From: Bacteroidota bacterium
GTDB taxonomy: Bacteria > Bacteroidota > Bacteroidia > Chitinophagales > Chitinophagaceae
Length of the DNA: 64,000 nt
NCBI GenBank assembly: GCA_018266775.1
Contig: JAFDZS010000020.1
Location: 1-64,000, forward strand
Direction: 5' to 3'
Positions within the stretch are counted from its first letter, which is position 1; every line of letters starts with the position of its first letter. A program made the position numbers and the translations under genes. The notes below the pieces were generated by a model that was given only the letters and a program-made list of their open reading frames with translations, did no database searches and had not been told where the DNA came from. Of the stretch, positions 17,308 through 25,943 are shown piece after piece.

Positions 17308-19380
17308 TTAATGTGTATAAATATTCGTTGTATTTCGGTAGCCGTTTTTATTCTTGTACCAATCCGTGTATTGTGTACCGTTAGATGCCGCCCATTGATA
17401 AAACTTTAAGTGAGCGTCAGTGATAGCTCTTTTTTCCACAGGGTAGTCAAATGTTGTGGCTATGTTAATGGCAAAAGGCAGATTGTTTGCGGTTTTGTAA
17501 TATTGACCGGTTGCAGGATTGCTTTTATCATTTTGCGTGCCCAGCAATGATACATTGGCAAGACTTGTCGGTGGCTGATTGATCAAATGCACTTCGCAGC
17601 CCCGGTTTTTATTAGTAAAAATAAATGGATTAAATGGCGGTAATCCCAGCACATTTAAATTAACCGGTTCAGTAAATGTAATAGTAACATTGAGTGTTTT
17701 GGGGGTAACATACGGAACACCAATGGTGGTGTTTACTCCCGTTCCTGATCCCGGCCACAGTAATTCATCATACGCGTCACTGTAAAAAATGATCGTTGCT
17801 TTAGCCTGGTTGGCTTCTGTGCCATTGGCGTTTATAGTAACCAGTGAACCTCTAACATCGGTACCGGTTACACTTGAAATAAGTGAAGGGCTGATGGGCA
17901 ACTGGATGCCAAATCCGTTATGAAAACCTGCTCCGATAGCTTTTGTTGTAATGGCCGCTTTAATCTGCACCACTTTATTTTGGGCATTGGTAATGCGGTT
18001 AATGTTATAATCCACTACAAGATCATTAAAATCATAATCGCCTTTAGATGGCCATAAATCTTCAAAAGCAAGCGTGGATTTTCCATTTTGTGAAGGCGAA
18101 TAATTATTGAATGCTTTTGCGGGGTCATCAGGATAATCATCATCATTGTTTTCCACACCATCATTATCAATGTCGTTGGGATTGTAAATGGCATTCGGTA
18201 TTCCTGTGTAAGAGATGGAGGATACAGGATTTACTGTTACAGTAAATACAACATCATTAAAATCGTCATCACTTCCTGTCATCCGGTTCTTGTCTTCAAA
18301 AGTTAACAGCAATTTCTGCCGGCCTGCATCATTCAGCAGCAGGCAATGTTTTCTTAATGCTGTATCTGTTTCGGGATTTAAAGCACTTAAAGAGTAATAA
18401 GTGGCCTGGCCATTGGTAATATGGTTATTACTGAATCCGTCTATGATTAACGCCCAGCCTACAGATGTTCCCGGGCTAAATGAGCCTAGAGAAACTTTGT
18501 TGCCTGAAACCAAACCACCATTACTGTTTACGAATGAAGTATTGGGGAAAACAGCATACAGTGTATCAATAGCTGAAATTGATGTTGGCGCTGAACCGGT
18601 TGGATATTTAAAATAGCAAAGTGTATTTTTTGTAGGTGAACTTTCATGAACAAAGGTTACCCATACCTGTGAGGGCTGCTGCATAATAAGACTGGTTGTA
18701 TTGGCAGGATTCATGTATTGCGGATGATGAACCGGCACTGAATGGTTGGGGGGTAGAGCTTTATTCACGTCACCAATGAGGCCGGGATCAATCCTGTCAT
18801 TAGGCGTGCTGAGGTAAGCAGGTATGCCCTGGTTATTAAACGGTCCCAGCGGTTTAATAAATGGCATGCTCTCAAAACCATTGACTGAGACGTTTCCTCC
18901 AGGTGTAAAATCAGGCGAAGGATTTACCAATCCATGTTCAACAGGTTTACTGCCTCCCAGTGTTAGTTGCAACAGGTTATTGCTGATCTTTATTTTTTGT
19001 TCCTGAACAAAGCCAATGGCATCTGTACTGATCACAACAGAATCAATCATGGTGGCCACAGATTCCGTGGCGCTGATGCTGCCATTCACATCCGTGCGGT
19101 AACTGCAAATGAATATTCCTCCATTCTCAGTAAAATCTGTCAGTAAATTAATTTTTATACCGGCTACGGGCTGATCAGTATTATCAAGCGTGTTGATTTG
19201 TACCGTAACATTTCGGGTGGTGTTGAATAAAAAACCGGGGCTTACCGTGAGGTTATCCATAGCTGTGGAGGAATCTGACGCTGCGGCAAGGGCAGCTGCA
19301 TTAGCAGCATTGAATTCTTTTTTCAGGCAACTGCACAACAGGCTGAGCCCGAGTAAAGGCAGAACTGTGCGGATGTTCAT
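17308..19380 (-). CDS. LruC-domain lipoprotein
   Basis: 690-residue exported protein. A lipobox-like LLGLSLLCSC at residues 10-19 indicates a lipoprotein. An N-terminal carboxypeptidase-like Ig segment (about 50-140) is followed by a DUF4114-type acidic stretch (FEDKNRMTGSDDDFNDVVF). The LruC domain comes next, with a calcium-type acidic run near DNDGVENNDDDYPDDP and EDLWPSKGDYDFNDLVVDY. The C-terminus is rich in beta-strand residues and ends KNGYRNTTNIYTH. LruC domains occur in surface lipoproteins of Leptospira and Bacteroidota; function is unknown. It stands alone on the minus strand. Confidence 0.88.
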   Translation of the reverse strand: MNIRTVLPLLGLSLLCSCLKKEFNAANAAALAAASDSSTAMDNLTVSPGFLFNTTRNVTVQINTLDNTDQPVAGIKINLLTDFTENGGIFICSYRTDVNGSISATESVATMIDSVVISTDAIGFVQEQKIKISNNLLQLTLGGSKPVEHGLVNPSPDFTPGGNVSVNGFESMPFIKPLGPFNNQGIPAYLSTPNDRIDPGLIGDVNKALPPNHSVPVHHPQYMNPANTTSLIMQQPSQVWVTFVHESSPTKNTLCYFKYPTGSAPTSISAIDTLYAVFPNTSFVNSNGGLVSGNKVSLGSFSPGTSVGWALIIDGFSNNHITNGQATYYSLSALNPETDTALRKHCLLLNDAGRQKLLLTFEDKNRMTGSDDDFNDVVFTVTVNPVSSISYTGIPNAIYNPNDIDNDGVENNDDDYPDDPAKAFNNYSPSQNGKSTLAFEDLWPSKGDYDFNDLVVDYNINRITNAQNKVVQIKAAITTKAIGAGFHNGFGIQLPISPSLISSVTGTDVRGSLVTINANGTEANQAKATIIFYSDAYDELLWPGSGTGVNTTIGVPYVTPKTLNVTITFTEPVNLNVLGLPPFNPFIFTNKNRGCEVHLINQPPTSLANVSLLGTQNDKSNPATGQYYKTANNLPFAINIATTFDYPVEKRAITDAHLKFYQWAASNGTQYTDWYKNKNGYRNTTNIYTH

Positions 19381-19667
19381 ATATAGTTAAGATTTACACA
19401 ATGTTGCGGCTTAGCTTTATGGCAAAGCAATGCCGGTTCAAAAATCAACTTCATCGTGTAAAGAATGGGAGTGTTACACCGGGGTATTATCTGCAATAAG
19501 GATGTAACAAAAAGGTATAGGTTGAAGAATCTGTTATGCTATAAACGAAGGAAATACGTTTTAAGTATAAAAAAAGCAACCGGTTGCAAAAAGTAGAATA
19601 TTTTCTATACCAGGCGTAGTATATATGTAAGTTCAGTTGTGGCAGATATCAATGAGATCAATATCGT

Positions 19668-20276
19668 TTAATGTGCCATTGTTTTTCCAAAACTCATTTC
19701 ACCAGCCGCAACAGCAACTTTTAAATAATTTTCTCCCGGTGGTATCGGGCAATTGTATCCTGTTGTATAGGCACAATAGGGATTGTATGCCTTATTGAAA
19801 TCAATGACCACAGTACCATTCTTAATATCAGTGGTTTCAATATCTATGTAACGGCCACTTCCATAAGATGTTTCGCCGGTGGTAACATCTGTAAATGGAA
19901 TGAACAGGGAATTTTTGTATGCCACTGTTTTTCTTAATGATAATGACTGGTAAACGGTAAGCTGCAGCGCTGTGTCATGAATGACAAAATAAATAGTGCC
20001 GTAGCGGATAAAATCTTTTTGCGGAATCTTTGTGCCGGAGGTTTTCATGATCACCACTGCAGTATCCTGCGATGGTGCAAATTTGCAGGTTACTTTAAAC
20101 TGTTCGCTTACCGGGAAAAAATGAAAATATTTTCTGTCACTGCCTTTCACCACTTCGTGGTTGCTGACATAATTTTTTTGATAGGCCAGTATACTTTTGC
20201 TGTAAGCTGAATTTTGTTGTGCAAAACAATAAGTACCGAGGAATAACGAAACTAAGGTGATGTAAAAACTTTTCAT
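19668..20276 (-). CDS. DUF1684 family protein
   Basis: 202 residues with a signal peptide (LVSLFLGTYCFAQQ). Family hallmarks are visible in the C-terminal half: LFIPFTDVTTGETSYGSGRYIDI, and then VIDFNKAYNPYCAYTTGYNC and PIPPGENYLKVAVAAGEMSF. DUF1684 proteins are widespread and of unknown function; the conserved Asn-Pro-x-Cys-Ala-Tyr and Cys-Pro-x-Pro-Pro-x-N-x-L segments are the reliable identifiers. It has no operon partner within 100 bases. Confidence 0.88.
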   Translation of the reverse strand: MKSFYITLVSLFLGTYCFAQQNSAYSKSILAYQKNYVSNHEVVKGSDRKYFHFFPVSEQFKVTCKFAPSQDTAVVIMKTSGTKIPQKDFIRYGTIYFVIHDTALQLTVYQSLSLRKTVAYKNSLFIPFTDVTTGETSYGSGRYIDIETTDIKNGTVVIDFNKAYNPYCAYTTGYNCPIPPGENYLKVAVAAGEMSFGKTMAH

Positions 20277-20397
20277 TCAATAAAGGTACCGCAATTCATA
20301 CATACCAATTGAAAACTTAACACGAATTAAAACGAATTACACAAATTAAGACGAAGCATACTAATTACCCTATTAACTAATAAACCAATAAACCACT

Positions 20398-21345
20398 TTA
20401 ATTCATCATCAGCACATTCACGCTTCTTTGTAAAATATTAAAGGCAATTTCGGCCATCAGGTTTTCCTTATCCAGTGTGGGGTTTACTTCTGTAATTTCA
20501 AAGCAACAAATTTTCCGGTGCTGCATAAATTTGCTGATGAGGTCTTCTGCTTCACGCTCCCTTAAACCATTACTTACCGGCGTTCCTGTACCGCGGCTGA
20601 TGGAAGAGTCCAGGCTGTCCACATCAAAACTTAAATAAATATCGGTACAGTCTGCCAGGTAGCGGATGGCTTTACGGTACACAATTTCTGCACCGTTGCG
20701 CCGTACTTCGTTGGTGGAAAATACTTTAATGCCGTACTTCTCAATAATATGTTTTTCTTCTTTTTCAAAATCACGCAACGAAATATATACAATGTCTTCA
20801 GGCAATATTTTGGGGCATATCTTTCCAATATTCTTCAACTGCTGCCATTGTTTTTCTGTTTTTTCATCCGGGTCGTGTACTTTAAATTCTTTATTGTCGT
20901 CGGCAATACTAACAGATAGTGGCATACCATGCATATTGCCACTGGGCGTGGTGTAAGGCGTATGCAAATCTGCATGCGCATCTATCCATACCACACCTAA
21001 TTTACTTTTGGGCTTTGCCATTTTTAAACCTGCAATGGTGCCGGCGGCATTGCTATGGTCGCCACTGAGTACAACAGGGAAGAAGTTGTTCTTTATAGAA
21101 TCCTCCACCGCTTTGCTGATTCTTTCGCAGATGGTAACCACGCCCTGCAATCTTTTAGCGTAGGGAGAATGTATAGGTTCGAAGAGTAATTGATTTTCCA
21201 CTTCAATTTTTTCGGAAGGAAAATGAATGAAGAAATTACTCATGAAATCTAATGCGGCAATTTTAATGGCTTCAATACCCAAACTGGCGCCACGGGTGCC
21301 TGCACCTATTTCGGAAGGCACTTCAATTAGTTTTATATTTTTCAT
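20398..21345 (-). CDS. Arginase
   Basis: Ureohydrolase that splits L-arginine to ornithine and urea with a two-manganese centre. 315 residues, usual arginase length. Metal ligands are visible: the His of SGDHSNAAG, the DAHAD of VVWIDAHADLHTP and the DVD of SFDVDSLDSS. The substrate-loop motif NMHGMPLS and the SRGTGTPVSNGLREREA segment point to arginase over agmatinase. Single gene, no arginine catabolism neighbours. A second, more distant ureohydrolase lies at 54257-55309. Confidence 0.9.
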   Translation of the reverse strand: MKNIKLIEVPSEIGAGTRGASLGIEAIKIAALDFMSNFFIHFPSEKIEVENQLLFEPIHSPYAKRLQGVVTICERISKAVEDSIKNNFFPVVLSGDHSNAAGTIAGLKMAKPKSKLGVVWIDAHADLHTPYTTPSGNMHGMPLSVSIADDNKEFKVHDPDEKTEKQWQQLKNIGKICPKILPEDIVYISLRDFEKEEKHIIEKYGIKVFSTNEVRRNGAEIVYRKAIRYLADCTDIYLSFDVDSLDSSISRGTGTPVSNGLREREAEDLISKFMQHRKICCFEITEVNPTLDKENLMAEIAFNILQRSVNVLMMN

Positions 21346-21392
21346 ATAACGACTAATCAGCTGGCAAGCTGATCTATTTTATCTGTTCAAAG

Positions 21393-22127
21393 CTACAACT
21401 TTCCTTTTAAGGGGTTGCTGCCTTTAAGGTTACCAATACAACCGGTTATTTTAAAACGCACAAACATATCTTCACTATACCATTTTTCCTGTCTTGTTTT
21501 TTGTATCACTTCTTTATGTTCGGGTTGCTGGTATGCAAAGTTTTTCATGGCATCTTTATTTTGCCAGATGCTGAACGTGGCCTGTTTGATCCACGGCATT
21601 TCACCAATACCGTATGAAGTGATGAAACCATCAGCCTCAGTCATCTTATTGGCCACACCATCTACATATTTCCAAAAACGGTTTAATCTCGAAATGCGGA
21701 TAGTGGCCCTGGTGAGTACCGCCACATGGCCTTCATAATCAGACTGGCGGGGGAGTGTACCAAATACTTCTTTACCATCCCAAAGCCCATGCCCTTCAAT
21801 AGATTCCATTAAATACGTAATGGTGTCGCATTCAAAAAACCGCAGCCATTTACTGATGAATGGCCCGTAAAGTTTATAGATCAGCAGGTCTGCATTAAAA
21901 TGTTTGATCTGTACATCTTTAAATTTAAGATTAGACACCGAGAAGATGGCCCATTGCATCAGGTCGGGCTTTTTATCAAAGCTGCCGTTTTTGCCACTGC
22001 CCATCAGTTTCCAGAAACGGCTGCGTTTGTTCCTCCACAAAGGAATGCGGAACAGTACCATCGCCAAAAATGCAAAGAAAATATGACGCCTTTTTTGGTA
22101 CCGGATAATGGTTAATGTGACAAGCAT
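21393..22127 (-). CDS. crtA: CrtA-like protein (spheroidene monooxygenase family)
   Basis: 244 residues. The C-terminal part matches the CrtA family: SYGIGEMPWIKQATFSIW, then KNFAYQQPEHKEVI and EKWYSEDMFVRFKI. CrtA oxidises carotenoid ends in purple bacteria; Bacteroidota homologues have not, to my knowledge, been given a proven role. A hydrophobic N-terminal stretch (FFAFLAMVLFRIPLW) could anchor it to the membrane. No carotenoid genes are nearby. Start: the ATG at 22127 (MLVTLTI) is preferred over one nine codons upstream. The function could differ from true CrtA. Confidence 0.8.
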   Translation of the reverse strand: MLVTLTIIRYQKRRHIFFAFLAMVLFRIPLWRNKRSRFWKLMGSGKNGSFDKKPDLMQWAIFSVSNLKFKDVQIKHFNADLLIYKLYGPFISKWLRFFECDTITYLMESIEGHGLWDGKEVFGTLPRQSDYEGHVAVLTRATIRISRLNRFWKYVDGVANKMTEADGFITSYGIGEMPWIKQATFSIWQNKDAMKNFAYQQPEHKEVIQKTRQEKWYSEDMFVRFKITGCIGNLKGSNPLKGKL

Positions 22128-22227
22128 ATTAATATCTGATGCAATATAGCGCAAAGTTTTTCGTTATTACTATAGCGTACATTGTTTTTACCCAATAATA
22201 GTTTGTTTGTGCTTTTAGTTAAGAATT

Positions 22228-22257
22228 AGCCTTCCTGTTTGCAGGAGGGCTTTTTTA
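22228..22257 (+). terminator. Orphan plus-strand terminator
   Basis: Ten-base stem AGCCTTCCTG with CAGGAGGGCT (one G-U type pair) and a four-base loop, followed by TTTTTT. It faces the plus strand, but no plus-strand gene lies before it; both neighbours are on the minus strand. It may end a small RNA from within 22128-22227. Confidence 0.6.
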
Positions 22258-22267
22258 TGCAATAAAA

Positions 22268-22296
22268 AAAAGCCATTAACATTGTCAATGGCTTTT
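22268..22296 (-). terminator. Terminator after ndk
   Basis: Stem AAAAGCCATT / AATGGCTTTT with a nine-base loop, and an A-run on its left that reads as a T-run on the minus strand. It lies 19 bases beyond the ndk stop. Confidence 0.8.
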
Positions 22297-22314
22297 AAAT
22301 GAGTTGTTTATTGC

Positions 22315-22731
22315 TTAGAATTGTTCCAGTTTACTGAAGAAGAAATTACCTTCTATCGCTGCATTTTCATCACTGTCACTTCCGTGAATGGCATTCTCCC
22401 CAACTGATGCGGCATATAATTTACGGATGGTGCCTTCTTCGGCCTGTGCCGGGTTGGTGGCGCCAATCAGTTTACGAAAATCAGCCACTGCATTATCTTT
22501 TTCCAGTATAGCTGCTGTTATTGGGCCGCTGCTCATAAAATCAACCAGTTCTCCATAAAACGGCCTTTCGGCATGTACGGCATAAAACTCACCGGCTTTG
22601 GCTTTGCTCAGGTGTGTCATTTTCATCGCTACAATTTTGAAGCCGGCTGCGTTGATCATTTGTAAAATGGCGCCGGTATTTCCTTTAGCTGTAGCATCGG
22701 GCTTAATCATTGTAAAAGTTCTGTTGCTCAT
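22315..22731 (-). CDS. ndk: Nucleoside diphosphate kinase
   Basis: Transfers the gamma-phosphate of ATP to other nucleoside diphosphates through a phosphohistidine; cytoplasmic. 138 residues, the standard size. Seen: TMIKPDATAKGNTGAIL at the start, RPFYGELVDFMSSGP, and the active-site stretch NAIHGSDSDENAAIE with its catalytic His. Start: ATG at 22731 (MSNRTFTM); the frame runs 39 codons further but family proteins begin here. A TATCTTTG promoter box lies 21 bases upstream. Confidence 0.97.
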   Translation of the reverse strand: MSNRTFTMIKPDATAKGNTGAILQMINAAGFKIVAMKMTHLSKAKAGEFYAVHAERPFYGELVDFMSSGPITAAILEKDNAVADFRKLIGATNPAQAEEGTIRKLYAASVGENAIHGSDSDENAAIEGNFFFSKLEQF

Positions 22732-22751
22732 TGGTTCCTTTTTTTGAGCCG

Positions 22752-22759
22752 CAAAGATA
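22752..22759 (-). promoter_or_regulatory. Promoter -7 box for ndk
   Basis: On the minus strand this reads TATCTTTG, an exact match to the Bacteroidota TAnnTTTG consensus, 21 bases before the ndk start. A clear -33 TTG at the right distance was not found. Confidence 0.55.
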
Positions 22760-22866
22760 ATTCGTTTTCCCTTTAGTGTTTGCTGTTCCTCCCAATAAAT
22801 TATATCCAAACGGCAGTTCCTCCTTAAAAGCTTTTGATGTGCAGTCATAAACTGGAAACTTTACCC

Positions 22867-22874
22867 TACTTTTG
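22867..22874 (+). promoter_or_regulatory. Promoter -7 box for nrnA
   Basis: TACTTTTG is an exact TAnnTTTG match. It ends only ten bases before the chosen ATG at 22885, so the transcript would have a very short leader. This supports that ATG over the frame's upstream TTG at 22834, which would lie before the promoter. Confidence 0.55.
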
Positions 22875-22884
22875 CGCCTCAATT

Positions 22885-23907
22885 ATGCAGCCGATTCAAA
22901 ACCTTTTCCCCCAACTGGAACAGCCTAAAAAAGTGGTGATCACCATGCACCAGAAACCCGATGCAGATGCGATGGGTTCCGCGTTGGGCCTATATCATTT
23001 CCTGGTACAATTTGGCCACTCGGTTCAGGTTATTTCCCCCACTAACTGGGCTGCATTTTTAAACTGGATGCCCGGTTGTAAAACAGTACTGGATTATGAA
23101 TCGGCTTCTGTTGAAAAAGCCAATACATTCATCCGGGAGGCTGACTGGATTTTTTGCCTGGACTTTAATGTGCTTTCCCGCACTAAACGAATGGAAGAAA
23201 ACCTGGTGAAGGCCGGAGGGCAGCGCATACTTATCGACCATCACAGGGAACCGCAAACGGAAATGTTTGCTTACGGCATCAGCGATACAGGCAAAAGTTC
23301 CACTTCGGAAATGGTGTATGATTTTATTATGGCTTCCGGCCATCAAAGTAAAATCAATAAAGAAATAGCAGAATGCCTTTATGCTGGAACGATGACCGAT
23401 ACAGGGTCTTTCCGTTTTCCCTCCACCACAGCCAGTGTGCACCACATGGTTGCCCATTTAAAAGAATTGGGACTGGAGCACAGCCTTATTCACGAAGAAT
23501 TATTCGATAATTTCCTGGAGAACCGGTACCGCTTTATCGGCAACATCCTGCTGAACCGTATGGAGATTTTTTACGAATATAACACGGCATTAATCGCTAT
23601 TCCGCAGGCAGATCTGATTAAGTACGATATTCGCACCGGAGATACCGAAGGCATTGTAAACTTTCCGCTGAGTATAAAAGGGATTAAACTGGCGGCAATA
23701 ATTATTGACAGGGGTGAAGAAAGAAAAAGCTCTTTCAGGAGTAAAGGCGGCTTTGATGTAAATACCTTTGCACGGAAATATTTTAATGGTGGCGGGCATT
23801 TTAATGCAGCCGGTGGATTTAATAAAGAACCGCTGGAAGAAGTGGTGGCAAAGTTTAAACAGGCGATGAAAGAAAATGTGGACCAATTAAGAAGTTATCA
23901 ATTTTAA
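22885..23907 (+). CDS. nrnA: DHH phosphoesterase, NrnA-like oligoribonuclease / pAp phosphatase
   Basis: Degrades short oligoribonucleotides and often also dephosphorylates pAp; cytoplasmic. 340 residues. The DHH domain shows MHQKPDADAMGSALGL, the metal site DFNVL with LIDHHREP (DHH motif, about residue 119) and TMTDTGSFRF. The C-terminal DHHA1 domain ends with the glycine-rich RNA-binding motif NGGGHFNAAGG. It is divergent from ndk and followed 23 bases later by an FKBP gene. Confidence 0.92.
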   Translation: MQPIQNLFPQLEQPKKVVITMHQKPDADAMGSALGLYHFLVQFGHSVQVISPTNWAAFLNWMPGCKTVLDYESASVEKANTFIREADWIFCLDFNVLSRTKRMEENLVKAGGQRILIDHHREPQTEMFAYGISDTGKSSTSEMVYDFIMASGHQSKINKEIAECLYAGTMTDTGSFRFPSTTASVHHMVAHLKELGLEHSLIHEELFDNFLENRYRFIGNILLNRMEIFYEYNTALIAIPQADLIKYDIRTGDTEGIVNFPLSIKGIKLAAIIIDRGEERKSSFRSKGGFDVNTFARKYFNGGGHFNAAGGFNKEPLEEVVAKFKQAMKENVDQLRSYQF

Positions 23908-23930
23908 ACAAAACAATAATATAGTCAACA

Positions 23931-25022
23931 ATGAAACAAATTTTAAGTGCAGCGGTTGTTTGCATACTTTTTTTAGCTTCCTGCACCACGCCATTCAGAA
24001 AAGCGAAAGACGGCTCGATGTATAAATTATTCACCAACAGCAAGGGAGCCAAATTGGTAGTGGGGAATATTATGGAACTGTCTTCCATTACTAAAATAAA
24101 AGACAGTGTACTGAACAGTACAGAAGATGAAGGCATGCCACAGTATGGTACTTATGATACTGCTAATTTTCCTTCTCCTTATAAAGAAATTTTTAAAAGC
24201 TCGCATGTAGGGGATAGTGTGATCATAAAAATGTCTACCGATTCTATTATTGCCAGGGCTACAAAACAAGCCATGAGTGCCGGGCAACCGGTGCAACTGC
24301 CCCCGTTCATTAAAAAAGGCGACTGGATTGTTACCAGCATAGTAATTAAAAATGCGTATGCTACAAAAGAGCAGGCAGACAGTGCTCAAAAATCACACAT
24401 GCCTGTTGCAAGAGCAAAAGCACGCAAAAAAGACATTGAAGTGATTGAAAAAAGATTGGCCGAAACTAAAGACCAGACTGCGAAAGACAGTAAGATCATT
24501 GAAGATTACCTGGCAAAAAATAACCTGAAAGCCGTGAAAGGAAAATGGGGTACTTACGTGGTGATCAAAGAAGAAGGAACAGGAGATAAGATCACATTTA
24601 ATGATGTAGCCTCTGTAAACTATACCGGTAAAACACTGGACAGTGGTAAAGTTTTTGATTCCAATACCGACCCTGCTTTTAAACATGTACAGCCTTATGA
24701 AGTACCGGTTGGACAACTGGAAGGTATTGTACCGGGCTGGCCCGATGCGTTGCAGGAAATGAAGAAAGGTACAAAAGCTACTATTTACCTGCCTTCCTCA
24801 TTAGGGTATGGCAAAGCAGGTAATCCCTCAGGCGGTATTAAACCCGATGCAATCCTGGTTTTTGATATGGACATTCTGAATGTAACCAACGAGGAAGTAG
24901 CACAAAAAGAAAAAGAAGCAGCGCAGCAGAAATTTATGGAAGATCAGCGCAGGGTTGCCGACAGCATGCAAAAAGCGAATGCTGCAAAAGCACAGCCTAA
25001 TGCTGCAGCACCTAAGAAGTAA
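23931..25022 (+). CDS. FKBP-type peptidyl-prolyl isomerase lipoprotein
   Basis: Exported prolyl isomerase, 363 residues. The N-terminus has a lipobox (LFLASC, Cys at 18), so it is probably a lipoprotein. A first half without clear domain family (about 25-190, with a charged helical linker of Lys/Glu) precedes an FKBP domain at about 205-325: ITFNDVASVNYTGK, DSGKVFDSNTDPAF, VPGWPDALQEMKKGTKATIY and PSSLGYG. A C-terminal Gln/Ala/Lys-rich helix ends it. It is a paralogue of the gene at 25944-27029. The shared first half suggests recognition of a common client. Confidence 0.9.
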   Translation: MKQILSAAVVCILFLASCTTPFRKAKDGSMYKLFTNSKGAKLVVGNIMELSSITKIKDSVLNSTEDEGMPQYGTYDTANFPSPYKEIFKSSHVGDSVIIKMSTDSIIARATKQAMSAGQPVQLPPFIKKGDWIVTSIVIKNAYATKEQADSAQKSHMPVARAKARKKDIEVIEKRLAETKDQTAKDSKIIEDYLAKNNLKAVKGKWGTYVVIKEEGTGDKITFNDVASVNYTGKTLDSGKVFDSNTDPAFKHVQPYEVPVGQLEGIVPGWPDALQEMKKGTKATIYLPSSLGYGKAGNPSGGIKPDAILVFDMDILNVTNEEVAQKEKEAAQQKFMEDQRRVADSMQKANAAKAQPNAAAPKK

Positions 25023-25043
25023 AAATAGTATTTGCAAATAAGT

Positions 25044-25076
25044 AAAAGCGCCCTGGTTATTCAGGGCGCTTTTTTA
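25044..25076. terminator. Bidirectional terminator between FKBP gene and folP
   Basis: Twelve-base perfect stem AAAAGCGCCCTG / CAGGGCGCTTTT with a six-base loop, with A-rich left and T-rich right sides. It works for both convergent genes. The stop codon of folP (25061-25063) lies inside the hairpin. Confidence 0.85.
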
Positions 25077-25885
25077 TAAGCATTAAATAACGTTATTGCT
25101 TCAACCGCTTCCTTAACATCATGCACCCTTAATATAGTTGCGCCTTTCATCAACGCAATGGTATTTAGTGTAGTGGTGCCGTTAAGTGCATGCTCTGCTG
25201 TAGTGCCCAGCGTTTTGTAAATGGTGCTTTTTCTTGAAAGTCCGGCCAGTATTGGGCGTTTCAGTATTTGAAACACATCCAGTTGTTTCAGTAAAGAAAA
25301 ATTGTGGGTGATGCTTTTCCCAAAGCCAAAGCCAGGGTCGATGATCACATCATGAATGCCAGCAAGCCTGCATTGTTCCAGTTTGGCAATACAATAATCC
25401 AGTACATCACGGGTTACATTTTCATACTGCGGGTTTTCCTGCATAGTGCCGGGCGTGCCCTGCATGTGCATGCAGATATAAGGCATACGAAGGCTGGCAA
25501 CTGTGGTCAGCATCAGTTCATCCATATCGCCGCTGCTGATGTCGTTTATGATGGATGCGCCTGCTTCAACAGCTGCAATTGCAACCTTACTGCTGTACGT
25601 GTCAATAGCAATAATGGTTTCCGGAAAAGCCTGGTGTATGGTTTCAATAATGGGCACCACGCGGCTGATTTCTTCATCAGCATGAATGCGGATGCTGCCG
25701 GGGCGGGTGCTTTGTCCGCCAATGTCTACAATGGCAGCGCCATCAGCAATCATTTTTTCTGCCATCAGTAACATATCTTCACCCATATTGCCTTTGTAAA
25801 ATGAATCGGGTGTGGCATTAATGATGCCCATTACCACCGGTTCATCCAAAACCAATAATTTACCCCTGCAGTTTAACGTGAACAT
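25061..25885 (-). CDS. folP: Dihydropteroate synthase
   Basis: Joins 6-hydroxymethyl-dihydropterin pyrophosphate with p-aminobenzoate in folate synthesis; cytoplasmic. 274 residues. Both family signatures are present: VMGIINATPDSFYKGN near residue 18 and IVDIGGQSTRPGS near residue 55. DPGFGFGKSITHNF and GLSRKSTIYKTLG follow with the pterin-binding Lys and Arg. Its stop codon sits within the shared terminator hairpin. It is divergent from the second FKBP gene with 58 bases between start codons. Folate synthesis and prolyl isomerisation have no obvious link. Confidence 0.96.
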   Translation of the reverse strand: MFTLNCRGKLLVLDEPVVMGIINATPDSFYKGNMGEDMLLMAEKMIADGAAIVDIGGQSTRPGSIRIHADEEISRVVPIIETIHQAFPETIIAIDTYSSKVAIAAVEAGASIINDISSGDMDELMLTTVASLRMPYICMHMQGTPGTMQENPQYENVTRDVLDYCIAKLEQCRLAGIHDVIIDPGFGFGKSITHNFSLLKQLDVFQILKRPILAGLSRKSTIYKTLGTTAEHALNGTTTLNTIALMKGATILRVHDVKEAVEAITLFNAYKKAP

Positions 25886-25899
25886 TGCCGTATTTCAGT

Positions 25900-25907
25900 T
25901 ATTTTTG
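25900..25907 (+). promoter_or_regulatory. Promoter -7 box for the second FKBP gene
   Basis: TATTTTTG matches TAnnTTTG exactly and lies 36 bases before the ATG at 25944. It is in the short gap to folP. Confidence 0.45.
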
Positions 25908-25943
25908 ACGTTTATAACAGATATACAAACTTCAAACAAATCA

